From: Prorocentrum cordatum
Lineage: Eukaryota; Sar; Dinophyceae; Prorocentrales; Prorocentraceae
DNA: 64,000 nt
Assembly: GCA_963575745.1 (NCBI GenBank)
Contig: CAUYUJ010000680.1
Span: 22,501-86,500, forward strand
Direction of reading: 5' to 3'
The notes beneath the pieces were generated by a model that saw only the letters and a list, made by a program, of their open reading frames with translations, did no database searches and had not been told where the DNA came from. A program made the translations under genes and the position numbers. Of the stretch, positions 21,451 through 32,341 are shown one piece after another; position 1 is the stretch's first letter, and the number at the start of each line of letters is the position of its first letter.

Positions 21451-24087
21451 ATGAGGGCCAAGAAGGACAACGGAAACCGCATCATTGGATTACTACCCGA
21501 AATCGCCCGCTGCTGGTCCATGTGTCGTGAGGACGCAGTTCGTTCATGGAACCGCGAATGCCACGCACACTGGGACGCAGCGATCAGAGGGAATTCAGCT
21601 CTGCGGGAGGCCTATGAACGGGCCCTACAGGAGGAGCTCAGCGCCTACGCAGGGGCGCCCCAGGGCCATGGACTACTGGACATTTCACAATTTTACGATT
21701 CTATCAGCTGGTGCGACCTCGGGGAGCAGGCCCTCGAGTTGGACTTCCCAGCGGAGGTTCTGGGCCTCGAACTCCTCCAATGCATCGCGCCCAGAGTTCT
21801 CACCCAGAGCGGCAGTTACACCTTACCCTTCCAACCAACTCGATCAGTGGTTCAAGGACTCAGATCTGGCACCCGATTCGCTAAGGTCATCACCTACAAG
21901 GCGATTCGGAGAGTGACTCAGGTCCATGCCAGATGCTCCCACCGCATCTGGGTCGACGACCTATCCCAGCGCATGCAGGGGTCTCGAGAGGCTATCAGGC
22001 GGGACCTCTTCAAATGCTTGCTGGACACTTGCCGCGCACTCCAAGATCGCGGACTCAGCATCGCCAAGAAGAGTGTGATCCTCTGCTCCAGCATGGACGA
22101 CTCGAGGCACATCGCGCGCCGTCTGGCTCGCCAAGGCTTCAAGGTGGTGCCCAAGGCCCAAGCGGCCTACCTTGGCACTGACCTGGGGGCAGGCGTACGG
22201 GCAGCCCGCAGTACCAGGACGCAGCGCCACGCCAAGCACGGCCTGCAGCATAAGAAGATCCTACGCCTCGCCCGCGCCTCCCGACGCTACCACGTCACAG
22301 GGAGACTGGCCCTCCAGGGGGCACAGGCTGGAGGCAGCTATGCACATCAAATCCACGGAGTTTTCGGCACACAGCTGACACTCTTCAGGAGGAGGCTTGG
22401 AGACTCGTTGGGCCCTCGCCTTCAGGGACGATGCCTCACAACGTTGCTGGACCTCAAGACAGGCCCCTCCGACCCAGCACGCAAGCTTCCTCGCGAGACC
22501 ATCCAGCAGTGGCTCACGACATGGATCCAGGCGGGGCCTATGGAGAGGGCCATCCGCCACACCTGGGATACAGTACTCAGGCATTTTCAATCTTTACCCG
22601 TCGGACAGCGGGTTCGCCACATCAAGGGGCCGCAGTCCACCGTCATCATGTACCTCCTGGAGCTCGGCTGGACGCCGAAGGGACCGCAGGAGTGGATCCT
22701 CCCGCCGACCATAGTCGACAGCCGAGGACAAGACACCTGGGAGTTCGATCGCCAGCAGCTCACAGGTAACCCTCACGTGGATATCCCAGACACACTGCTC
22801 CAGGACATCGACCGCAGCGCCCAGGCCAAGCTCTGGGCCAGTGCGAGCCAGCACTACGGTGGGTCTGGGATGGAGAGAGGGATCGACAACCGATCATATC
22901 GCAAGCTACTCCAGTACCTCGGTAAGATGAAGCACGGACGGCGACTCTCAACCATGATGCTCACCATAGCAGCGGGCGCTACGTGGCCGAAGGCCAGAGT
23001 GCTGGAGCAGACCAGCGCCATCACCGACGGCAAGTGCCCACGCTGCCAGGCCGCCAAGGAGACACCGTTCCATCGCACCTGGGAATGTGTTGCCAACCAG
23101 AAGTGCCCCGTGCACGACTCGACGGATCACATGATTGCGCAAGCCTCAGCCCAGCAGGACATGTTCGAGTGCTACTGGACAAGGGGCCTGTTGCCTCAAG
23201 CGTGGACGCAGGTCCCACCGCCAGCCAGCACATACGACTGGACCGCTCATGGCATCGAGAAGTTCCCACCGCAGTGCTTCGAGACCAATCGCACCAGCTC
23301 AGTCATGTACATTTTCGGGGACGCCAGCGGAGGAGGTGACACAGCCTCCCCAGTCCTCAGGCGCGTGGGCATAGGCATCGCTGCCTTCCCCAGCCTCAGG
23401 ATCAACGACATGCAGCTGCAGACGGCGATGCGGGGGCCTCTCCCAGGAGACAGGCAGACAGTCGTCCGAGGCGAGCTGCTAACCCTTCTCCTCGCCATGC
23501 AGGTTTCGGAGAATGGACATCCGAGCTCGCCAGTCGGACCAGATGCAGACCTGTGGCACCAGGTGGGCGTCGAGCAGGCCAGGAGATCAGGCGATTTCGT
23601 TGTTCGTTTCACCAACTCCCATGCTACGGGCGAGGACGTCGCCCTAGGCCGCACCAATGCGTCCTTTGCATATGGCAACACTGTCGCCGACGAGTTCGCA
23701 GCAGTTGCAGCGGACAGCCGCCGTGTGGAAAAGCACCTCCGACAGCAGATTCAGGGTATCGAGAATGACGCCTACCTCGTCCGCATGAAGCTCCTGAGAT
23801 CCACCTTAGAGGCCCTAGAGTTCGAGAAGGCTCAGATTCGTGAGTTGCCAGCTGGAAGCCGACAGCCTAGGAGAGTGAAAGCTCAGCCTGTCCGCCCTCC
23901 CGCCCCCTCCCTGTGTGCTGTTTTCAGGTCTCATCACCAATTAGATGACACTGGTAGACAATGTAATATATGTATGGGGTCAGCCACAGCTAGCACCCGT
24001 GTTGAATGGTATGATTCAGGGTGTTTCAATCTGGAAAATGTTGATGGCACTTATATGAGACCCCCCTGGGCAAGCAGGTTCGTGTAG
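21451..24087 (+). CDS. Retroelement reverse transcriptase / RNase H, 878 aa
   Basis: RNA-directed DNA polymerase of a retroelement. Visible RT motifs in order: GNRIIGLLPEI (motif 1-2, near residue 8), LLDISQFYDSIS (motif A, first Asp near 76), VVQGLRSGT (motif B, near 135), IWVDDLS (motif C, catalytic DD near 170), GLSIAKKSVIL (motif D) and YLGTDLG. A CPRCQ...FHRTWEC zinc cluster lies near 530. An RNase H-like domain follows: YIFGDASGGG (first Asp), VVRGELLTLLLAMQ (Glu), then NSHATGEDV and YGNTVADEFA (His and Asp). The usual DS block between the Glu and the His is absent, so RNase H activity is doubtful. The ATG abuts the CTC tract, and RT fingers before motif 1 are missing, so the element is 5' truncated. 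The long open frame implies recent insertion. Confidence 0.85.
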   Translation: MRAKKDNGNRIIGLLPEIARCWSMCREDAVRSWNRECHAHWDAAIRGNSALREAYERALQEELSAYAGAPQGHGLLDISQFYDSISWCDLGEQALELDFPAEVLGLELLQCIAPRVLTQSGSYTLPFQPTRSVVQGLRSGTRFAKVITYKAIRRVTQVHARCSHRIWVDDLSQRMQGSREAIRRDLFKCLLDTCRALQDRGLSIAKKSVILCSSMDDSRHIARRLARQGFKVVPKAQAAYLGTDLGAGVRAARSTRTQRHAKHGLQHKKILRLARASRRYHVTGRLALQGAQAGGSYAHQIHGVFGTQLTLFRRRLGDSLGPRLQGRCLTTLLDLKTGPSDPARKLPRETIQQWLTTWIQAGPMERAIRHTWDTVLRHFQSLPVGQRVRHIKGPQSTVIMYLLELGWTPKGPQEWILPPTIVDSRGQDTWEFDRQQLTGNPHVDIPDTLLQDIDRSAQAKLWASASQHYGGSGMERGIDNRSYRKLLQYLGKMKHGRRLSTMMLTIAAGATWPKARVLEQTSAITDGKCPRCQAAKETPFHRTWECVANQKCPVHDSTDHMIAQASAQQDMFECYWTRGLLPQAWTQVPPPASTYDWTAHGIEKFPPQCFETNRTSSVMYIFGDASGGGDTASPVLRRVGIGIAAFPSLRINDMQLQTAMRGPLPGDRQTVVRGELLTLLLAMQVSENGHPSSPVGPDADLWHQVGVEQARRSGDFVVRFTNSHATGEDVALGRTNASFAYGNTVADEFAAVAADSRRVEKHLRQQIQGIENDAYLVRMKLLRSTLEALEFEKAQIRELPAGSRQPRRVKAQPVRPPAPSLCAVFRSHHQLDDTGRQCNICMGSATASTRVEWYDSGCFNLENVDGTYMRPPWASRFV

Positions 24088-24089
24088 CA

Positions 24090-24317
24090 GGGGGGTGGAT
24101 TCATTTAACCCATCATCCGAGGTTCCACGCTGGGCTGGGGACTTGGTTCTGCTCCACATGCGGGAGCTACGTCTCCCAGCAGATTGGGAAGCTAGCAACG
24201 ATGTGTCAACCGCCCTCGGCCACTGGGCGCGAGTATCTTAGACGTATCAATTCAGGTATCTGGCCTAAGGTCCTCAGTAAAGCTGAGCAAGCTCAGAGGA
24301 GTAAGCACCTACAGTAG
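24090..24317 (+). pseudogene. Out-of-frame C-terminal zinc module of the RT element
   Basis: In the frame offset from the RT ORF, sequence from about 24111 reads HHPRFHAGLG, TWFCSTCGSYVSQQIGKL, ATMCQPPSATGREYL and RRINSGIWPK, ending at TAG 24315. The FCxxCG...KL..MC spacing is a plausible zinc-binding module and resembles the minus-strand fragment at 2224-2690. Its position right behind the RT stop suggests it was once the same polyprotein and was detached by a frameshift near 23930-24090. Confidence 0.5.
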
Positions 24318-24372
24318 GTGCAGCGGAATTTTCTTTCCAATACATCGCTACGCGATCAGGCAGATACTCCAG

Positions 24373-24580
<208 letters not shown>

Positions 24581-24582
24581 AT

Positions 24583-24604
24583 TCCGTAGCCATTTTGGCT
24601 CATG
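24583..24604 (+). other. Relict dinoflagellate spliced leader (21 of 22 bases)
   Basis: Bases 24583-24602 match the first 20 of the 22-nt consensus (D then CCGTAGCCATTTTGGCTCA) and 24604 is the final G. Only 24603 differs (A to T), turning the leader's end CAAG into CATG. In dinoflagellates this leader is added to mRNAs by trans-splicing, so a genomic copy in front of a coding sequence is the known mark of a reverse-transcribed, reinserted mRNA. The purine repeat upstream is not part of it. Confidence 0.9.
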
Positions 24605-26452
24605 CCTGCCCTGGGCGCCAGGCGGGCGGCAGCGTTGGGTCTCTGCTGCGGCGGCGATGGCTCCCCAGGGGATGGCTGCGAGCGGGAGCAGGGCGGCCGA
24701 CGCGGCGGCAGAGTTCCAGAGGCCGCAGCGGCTGCGCAGTCGCCGTGGCCGACGCGGCGTGCCAGGAAGGCCGTTGCCCGCGGGGCTGCGGCTGGGCGCT
24801 TGGCGGCGGCGCTGCGGCGCGTGCTCGACCTCGAGGCGCTCATGGGGAGCTTGCAGGCCGACCTGCGCCACGCGGTGGCGGCGGGCGAGGCCGCGGCCCT
24901 TGCTGCTGCCTCCTGCGCCGCCTCTGCCCCTGCGAGCGGCGGAGCCGTGGCCGATGTCGTGGGGGTCGCAAGCGGGGCTCCCGAGCCGACAGCCGTGGCG
25001 GCTCAGCTCGTGCAGCGCCTGGCGCTCGTCGCGCCCGTGCTGGGGGCGGACACCCGAGGCGCGGACGCGAGCGCCATGGAGGTGGGCAGGCGCAACGTGG
25101 TCTCCCACCATCCCGCCGCGGACGTGCGTGCGATGCCTCAACGCGAACTCCATCGAGTTCAGCGTGAGGCGGGGCGCGCGCCCAGGCTGGGGAGGCGCAG
25201 GACGCCCCGCAGGGGGCTGTCGGCGCTGGCGCCGAGGGCTCCAGCAGGGCGGCGGGCTGCGGTGCCGCTGCGGAGGCCCAGGCCGCCGTGGGGGTGGCCT
25301 TCGCTGCATCGGCGGCTGCCTGCGGCTCGCTCGGCGTTCGACGCGGAGCCTACCGCCTGGGAGGTGGTGCCCGCGAGGCGCGGCCGCGCTGCGCGCAGCG
25401 CGCCGCCTTCCTCTGCAGGCGCCGCGCGCCGCAACGCCTCCGCACCACCGCCCAGGGTGCCCGCGGCGCCGTGCGGGCAGGCGAACCCCTCCCAGGCGCT
25501 GTCGCCGCCACCGGTGATGAGCGGGGCGCGCTGGTGGGCGCGAGAGGCCGAGACGCTCGGCAGGAGCGACGCCAACCTGGAGTCCGACGCCGTCCCTGCT
25601 GGTCTTCATGGCGGCGCTGTACACGCTGTTGGGGATCGTGGGCACCTTGTTCCTGGAGCTGCGGGGTGGGAGTCTGTCCATCTCGCTGGAGCCGGCGCGC
25701 GTGCAGGCGACGCCGACGCGGACGGCGCGGCGGGCGACGACGGCGTGGGCTTCCTCAGCGGCGTCATCGGCGGGAGCGTGGAGCTGGAGGCCGGCGCCTT
25801 CGACGACCCGTCCGCCGTCGGGCACGGCGGGAACGACGACGTGAGCGCGGAGAGCGGCGTCGGCGGCGAGGACGATCTGCCCTTCTTTGGTCCCGAGGGC
25901 GACGTCTCGGGGGGAGACTGCGACGTCTACGAGGACGTGCTGGAGTGAGAGGTGGAAGGTCCTGACGGTCGTCATGTTGCTGCGGATGCGCTGGAGACTG
26001 AGGAGGAATATCATGAAGATCTTCACGGTGCCCCTGGGAGTGGGCACGTTGGGGCTCGTGCTCGCCGTGTCGACGAGGGCCGGGCTCGAGATGGTCAGCG
26101 CGCCGTCGGCGTCGCCTGCGCCGCCGTCCCGGTTGACTTTGGTAGCAGGGGCGGCACGGCCCAGGAGCTGCAGTCCGACGCCGTGCCCGTCGCGGAGTGC
26201 CTGGTGCAGTCCGCCGCCCTGCTGAGGGACGACGCGCCTGCTGGTTGGCAGCCCGTCGTCTCGCCTGCCCGCCGTCTCCTGGTCCTACGTGAGCACATGC
26301 GAGCGGCCATGCGCGTGGAGGCAAGCATGAGGCCTGCTGCTGCCAGGCGCATCCAGTGGCACTGGCGGGATCGGTGCACCTGGGGCCTGCCTGAGGCACC
26401 GACTAGCCGACACTGCTCAGCTCCAAGCGTGGCTGTAGCAGCCTCGCGCTGA
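24602..26452 (+). pseudogene. Retrocopy of an unidentified trans-spliced mRNA
   Basis: The ATG at 24602 lies inside the relict leader. From it a frame runs 448 codons to TGA 25946-25948 and stays open in the same frame to 26452. Codons are mostly G/C in third position at 24780-25120 (an Ala-rich helical stretch around LEALMGSLQADLRHAV) and at 25750-25945 (acidic, ending DVYEDVLE). Between about 25130 and 25700 the bias moves to other frames, for example a hydrophobic MAALYTLLGIVGTLFLEL near 25608, so indels are likely. After the TGA, 26270-26380 has an IQ-like ARRIQWHWRDRC. No family was recognised. It looks like a decayed retrogene rather than an active one. Confidence 0.5.
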
Positions 26453-27030
26453 ACGGCGTCCTGGTCTGTTGTCGGAGCTCAAGAAGGCCAAGCGCGGCAG
26501 GTAGTGTGAGCGAGAGGGCGCTTTTCACAGGCTGGACATATTGTAGCTGCCTGCGCGCGCCTCGCTGCCGCTGGTTTCGGCTCGGTTTTCTTGGCGTGTT
26601 CTGGGCCGTGGGCGGTGTGCTCTGGGAACCCTCTGTGGTTGCCTTGGCGCGGGGATGTGGGCGGCCCTGGTGGGCCGTCCCCGCCCCCTCCTGGTCTGGG
26701 CTCTTGGGTGGGTCGGGCCGTCCCCGCGGGGGTGGGGCTCGTGGCTTCCGAGACCCGTGCGGGTCCCGAGATGCATTTGCTTCTGTCGGCGCCCTGTCTT
26801 GGGTCCTCGTCGCCACGTGGGCTCGGACGGCTCCGCCGGCAACCCGTCCGTAGCGACTGTGCCTAGCGGCGTAGCTTGCGAGCTGGCCGCCCTGAAGTTC
26901 GGGCAGCCGATGAGAGGCCGGCGCGCCCCCGCACGAACATGTGCGGGCACGCGGCGCTGAGGCTGCCGCGCCCCCGCTGTGCGATCGCGGGCAGGCCTCG
27001 ACCTGACTGGCCGCGCCAAAGGCGGTGCGA
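26453..27030. other. No gene recognised
   Basis: GC-rich sequence downstream of the retrocopy. No poly-A tail is seen after 26452. Confidence 0.4.
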
Positions 27031-27130
27031 GAGGAAGGGAGATCGAGGGCGAGAGCGAGCGAGAGCGAGAGCGAGAGGGGGAGTGATAACGAGAGAGAAA
27101 GAGAGGGTGATACAGAAAACGAGAGACACA
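27031..27130 (+). repeat. (GA)n-rich tract
   Basis: Imperfect gagcgagagc and gagagaaagag repeats. Confidence 0.85.
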
Positions 27131-28557
27131 CAAGGAGCAGTGCACGTTAGAGGTGCGTCGGCAAGATGGTGGAACGATCCACCAGGGTACACTTCGGGCG
27201 GCTCTGCTATGGAACAGTGAAGCCTCGGACAGCAAATTCGGCGACGAATGGGAGGACGGAGCGGGACAGAGGGCACGCTAGGTCAGGCCAGGCTTGTATG
27301 CCGTTCCCCAGTGACGAGAGCTGGTCGTTAGTTGAATTATCTTTGCACTTATTGGGAAGGTTGGCCGGTGTCTTCGGAGCGGGAACTTGATGAATTGTGT
27401 GCACGTCTGAGCTTACAGGTGGCGAAGAGCAGTTCAGAGCAGCAGCGCAGCATACGTAGCACAGAACGGTGGGCGGTTACATCACATACGGCCAAATAGG
27501 GAAGCAATCATACTAGTAAGAAGGAAGAAGTAGACGAAGAAGAAAAAGAAAAAGACGACGAATACAAATAACAAATGGGTGACGAGATGGAGGACGAGGA
27601 GGAGGGCGACGACGACATGAAGGAGGTGGACACGAACATGGTGGGGCTGGTCCAGGGGGAAGCATCGACCCCGCCGATCGCCAGTCCAGGGCCTATCGCC
27701 AATCAGTCGGCAACGCCTCGCCGATTCCACGCCGATGCCCCCCCCGCTGAATCAGCCCCCCCTTGTTGTTCTCCCTGATAAGTGGAGCGGAGGAGGACGA
27801 CGACGAAACGGGGGTGAAGGGGGAGGTGGACAGAACAACATGAAGGAAGAGGGGGGGTTCTGACGCTGGGGAGCAATGAGGAGGAGAAAGGGGAAGGAGG
27901 AGGAGGAGGAGGAGGGGGAGGGGGAAAGGGAGGGGGAGGCTGAGGATCGGCAGCTTCAGCAGCAGCGCTGGAAGTTGATCGAAAGGAAGACGAGGGTGAA
28001 ATATAATAGGGGAGACGAGTGAGGATGATGAGAAGTTTAGCAGCAGCGGTCTCGCGGAGATTGAAGGACAGAGGGATTATGACATGAAACGAGGAGAGGA
28101 GGACGTAGCGGAATATGGATCATTTGTTTCAAGAGGCCCACGGTTATATCATGGCGCAATCTGAGAAGGGAGGTCGGTGCGCAATTTGGCAGACCATGCG
28201 CGAGGTAAGAAGGGCATGACAGCAGGGAGTAACAGCACCAGTGCTCCTGTCCTGGCCGAGCGGGGAGGGAAGGGGGGAGGGGGGTGGTCTGTTGCTGTGT
28301 CATTGGTAGATTGCTGATCGCAGGGGAGCCTCAGGCGAGAGTGGCCAGGAAATTACGGCCAAACCACAGGAACAATCGACTTCCCGGGGGTGCCCCTGCG
28401 TTCTTGCTTCTCTGGCCGTTCCTCGTCTTCGTCGGCCCGTCCAGCGCCGCGGAAGAAACTCAACCTCGGGGGCGTCCAGGGCCCTTTTTCGCCCTTGCGG
28501 CGCGTTCGTGTGATCTGGTTTGGCCGTAGAGCTCTCGGCTGTCGGGTGTTGCTCGAA
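27131..28557. other. No gene recognised; GGA tract at 27884-27945
   Basis: About 1.4 kb with GAC/GAA-rich patches (27525-27615) and a GGA run (27884-27945). Composition is lower in GC than its neighbours. No domain was found. Confidence 0.4.
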
Positions 28558-28697
28558 GTGCCCCTGGCCCAGGGTCCCCCAGGATTTCCAAGGAGGCCCC
28601 CACGGCCTCTAGAGCAGCCACCCCTCACGAGGCCCCGCGGGCCCCCAGGGGCTCCAGCTGGGGCGAAAAGCTGAAGGGCTCCTTGGGCCAGGGGCAC
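28558..28697. repeat. 140-bp element with 16-17-bp terminal inverted repeats
   Basis: gtgcccctggcccagg (28558-28573) pairs with ccttgggccaggggcac (28681-28697) with one bulge. Inside, ggcccccacggcctctagag...gaggccccgcgggccccc is a diverged copy of the 45-bp element at 4709 and 4893. The TIR-plus-short-body layout suits a MITE; no target-site duplication is obvious. Confidence 0.6.
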
Positions 28698-29395
28698 CCT
28701 TAGCAGCCCCCGGGGCTGGGGACGCGCAGGGGGGCGATGTCTGCGACGTCGCGTACGCGAAGACGATCGGTCAGTGTCCGCAGTGCGCGGCCTGTGCGCT
28801 GAGCGACACGCTCTGCGGGAGACGAGGGTGGGGGGGAGGCCTTTTTTGCACCGTTGGCGTCCTGCCTCTGCCTCGCCACCGACTGCCCGCTCCCCGTCTG
28901 CCGCATCTCCGTGAGGCCGGTGTCGCCAGCAGGTCTGGCGGATGCTCCCGTGGGGGCCTGTGCTCTGGGAAGGTTGCAGCATCGATCATGGATGCGTTGT
29001 CAACCACACCGCGGGGTGGATTCTTGATGTTTTTCTTTGCACCTCAGTCTTGGCTCGGGCTTCAGCTGTGGCCTTCAGGAGGATTTGGGAGGCCCCTATC
29101 ACAGACGTATGTGCCAAGTCGGTTGCGTTGAAGATGCTGACGTTCTTTCCGAGCATCGCCCGCAGAGCAAGCCAACCCTAGGAAAGGCGCCCTCGGTAGC
29201 CACAAGAGCACTATCCCCTGCGTCGTCTCCAGTCGGCGGCCATAGGCGAAGGATCCTGGCGTCGGGGCTCAGCGTGGGCGACACCCTCTTACGGAGCAAG
29301 ACTCTGAGCAACCTCGGACTGATTGGCTTTTGGGGTCCCAGCGCTGATCCCGCACCGGGTCCCAATTGAGGAGCATCGGGTCCCACGCGTGAGCC
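28698..29395. other. No gene recognised
   Basis: Mixed sequence. Minus-strand frames at 28700-28900 are open and GC3-rich but short and without motifs. Confidence 0.35.
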
Positions 29396-29429
29396 TCGGG
29401 AGCGTAGAGGTCCTGGCCAGGCCCCCCCC

Positions 29430-29682
29430 CCGCCCCGCCCCGCCCCGACCGCCCTCGGGCCGAGCATCGCGCCGTGCCCCCCAGGGCCGCCGCCTCTTCG
29501 GGGGGGACGTCTCGGCGGTGGCCGGCATCCGCCGCAGCGCCCTCGCGGCAGGCCCGATGCCGGGGCCGCAGTCCAGCTCGCGGAAGGCCAGCTCGGGCGC
29601 TGGCACCGCTCCGATCGGGAGCCCCCGGCGGGATCTTGCGTCCAGCCGCCGGCGTTCGCGCTTCGTCTGCGAGCGGGCCATG
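29430..29682 (-). CDS. Possible coding fragment, unidentified
   Basis: On the minus strand an ATG at about 29682 opens a frame (MARSQTKRERRRLDARS...ELAFRELDCGPGIG) with strong G/C third-position bias for about 70 codons. It then passes into GGGGC-rich low complexity. The length and lack of a domain make it no more than a candidate exon. Confidence 0.25.
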
Positions 29683-29879
29683 AACAGTACCTGGCAGTCA
29701 GCATCGTCTAGCCGATCCCCATCCACATGGGATCATAGCATCCCAGCCCCTCCATGTCACCGGACCAGGTTGGGATATGCCCTACGAAGCCCGAAGAAAA
29801 CAGCATCATTCGTCAAGGCCATGTCAGTGATGATAGGGATCGTGTAAACGATACTCAGGCACGTCCAGTTCATACAGTG

Positions 29880-30015
29880 AAAATCCATAGCAAGGACGGG
29901 CAACCTTCTCAAGGGCACCCTTGCGTCCTTAGATTTGTTCGGCAGTGCGCCGCGGGCGTCCAAGGGCCGTCCAAGGGTCTTGCGTTCTTGCAGCGCGTCC
30001 CTACTACGGATTTTG
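29880..30015. repeat. Dispersed repeat, related to 6700-6860
   Basis: Shares ordered blocks with 6700-6860 (caagggcacccttgcgtcctt, gggccgtccaagggtcttgc, gcgtccctacta). Lies directly upstream of the LINE remnant and may be part of its 5' region or an older insertion. Confidence 0.5.
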
Positions 30016-30159
30016 GTTCACCGTGCTCTCGGGGAGCCCCCCGCCCAAGCAGCCCCCTTCGGGCAGGACGCTGCCGCCCTACGACTGCAAGGACGACTCG
30101 GCGCCCTGGCCCACCGACAAGCAGGCCCAGGGCAGGGGCGGTGGAGGAGCCGGCTATAG

Positions 30160-32341
30160 CGGGTACAGTCATTGGCTCATTCACCGCGTTTCGTGGCATC
30201 CCGAAGCAGTTTTCACAAGCAGCTTTGGTGTGAAGCGGCAGATCCATGTTGTTTTGTACGGGCCTGGTTTTCACGTAGTCCACGCGTCTGCCGTGGACAG
30301 CCTTGACCTAGGCTCAGACCACAGAACAGTCGCGGCAGTGCTTGTCCAGAAGGGCCGCTCCGTAGACCGCAACGCGCGATCGAGGTGGAAGCCTGCCCAG
30401 ATGTGGGTTGAGCCAGGCGGTTTCTCTTGTAATCTGAAAGTGACTTCATTGGCACAGCGGTCTACAACTCTGACGAGAAATTGAAGCGGTGATGGTTTCT
30501 GTCGCAGAGGCTGGCCGCGACGATGACTCCCCGCGTGCCGCTGATCTCGCTGATGGTCGTAGATTGAAGGAGTTGCGGCACGAACCGAAGATGTGCGCGG
30601 ACAGAGCGAGACGGAACGAGCTGTCGAAAGACATCTCAAAAGGACGGTGCGCAACAACCTACGCAGACTCTGAGAGCCAGAAGGTTGCTGAGATTCTCGA
30701 CGACTTCTTGGACATATCTGCTTTGTCTTCTGTGCGCCAGGGTTTCCGGTCCAGCGCGAGACCAATTCCAGCAGGCCGCCGGACAGCATGGCAGAGCTCA
30801 TGGGTGACGTTTTCGCGAGCGACACATGCTGTCCAATGCTCGACGGCGCCGACATGAGCACAGCCCCATCGATCACGCTCGGGGAGTTGAGCCGCGCCGT
30901 GAAGCAGATGGCAAAAAGGCAGGTGCCGGGACCAATCGGGAATTGCTCTGGAGATGTTTTCGAAGGGCGGCCCAGAGATTCTACAGTTCTTCGCTGCAGC
31001 TCTGAATGATGTATTGCGACACGGACGCGTTCACGAAGGTTGGTATGAGATTTATTTTGCCATGCCTCCAAAGTCGGGGGATTTGTCTACTCCGTCCAAG
31101 TGGCGCCCGATTGCGATTTTAAAAATGACGTACAACATCTTCGCCCTCGTTCTCCACTCCAGCACCAGCTCTACCAAGAGCAGTCTGACGAGCAGATGGG
31201 TTTCATGCCGGCCCGCAGCACAGAAGACGCCCTGCTTGTCTTGGGGACTGTGATCAGCAAAGGCGATCGACTGTCACGTGCCCCTCTTCTTTGCGCGCCT
31301 CGACTTGAAGGCATTTGATTGTACTATGTGGCCACAGTTGTTGGAAGCGTCGTGTGTACAGGGAGTTCCCCACCCCTATTTGAAGATATTGTCGGCGATA
31401 TGCACGAAACATACTGGGCGATTTGGAGCTGCCAATATCTTCAACATCAATAGGGGCGTTCGTTAAGGTGACGTTCCGAGCCCGCTGCTGTTCAATGCCG
31501 GTCTGGAGATGGCCATGCGGTGCTGGCAAGCCCGCTTGCGCGACCACGGCCTGAAGTTCGAGCCCAGATGCCGCAGAAGACGCCTGCCCCACGTGTGTTT
31601 CGCAGACGATCTGATTGTCAATGCAAACAGTCTGGGATAGCTCATTGCGTGCTGAACGAAGAGCGGTAGCGAGTCGGCCTGACGCCGCACGCTAAGAACA
31701 GTCGGGTCTTCATCTTGGAACAGCACCTGGACAGGAAGGCATTTGAGGTTTTTAGTCGGCATAGCTGGGGTTTTCATCAGAGTAGTGAGGTCTTTTGATC
31801 ACCACACGTACGTTGGAAATTTGTCCCCTGGCGACCTCATGAAGCGAGGCAGGGTTATGGTTGCATATCGGGCTTGTTGCGCATGGGACAAATTCAATTC
31901 GTTCAAGGCGGCCCTGACGAACAAACACGTCGACTTCCGCGCCCAGCTGTTCGATAGCATCGTCACGCCGACTGCATTGCACGGTCTGTCGACGGCGCTT
32001 TTGATAGCGAACGACGTTGAATAGCTTGCAAGTAAACAGCAGTATATGTTACGCCGCATGGTGGGATATGTCAAGCTCGACGCAGATGACTGGTCAGACA
32101 TGCGCAGAAGACTGAAGACAATATTCGAAGCAACACAAGCTCGCAAACCCATCCGGCAATGGGCCACGGAGCTCATCAAGAGCAAACGGCTGCAGGAGAA
32201 ACTCATTCGTCTGAGCCAGAACACGCTGTTGAGCTGAGTCGCGGCTTGGAACCCAGGCGGCACTGCCGACGCGAAGCTGCCTGCCCAGCCGAAGCGCTGC
32301 AGAGGCAGGCCGCGAACGACGTGGCGCAGAAGCGTTTGATT
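30160..32341 (+). pseudogene. Decayed LINE: endonuclease end plus reverse transcriptase
   Basis: Pieces of one non-LTR retrotransposon in correct order but in several frames. The endonuclease C-terminus carries the EEP-family signature LDLGSDHRTVAAVL (about 30299-30340). RT pieces follow: WRPIAILKMTYNIF (about 31100), QMGFMPARSTEDALLVLGTV (about 31190), FFARLDLKAFDCTMW (motif A, 31284), RGVR-stop-GDVPSPLLFNAG (motif B, with TAA at 31464-31466 where Gln is usual), and VCFADDLIV (motif C, DD near 31605). A thumb/connection region (AYRACCAWDKFNSF, QQYMLRRMVGYV) and a terminal RGRPRTTWRR follow to about 32341. At least four frame changes and four stops show it is dead. Confidence 0.85.
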
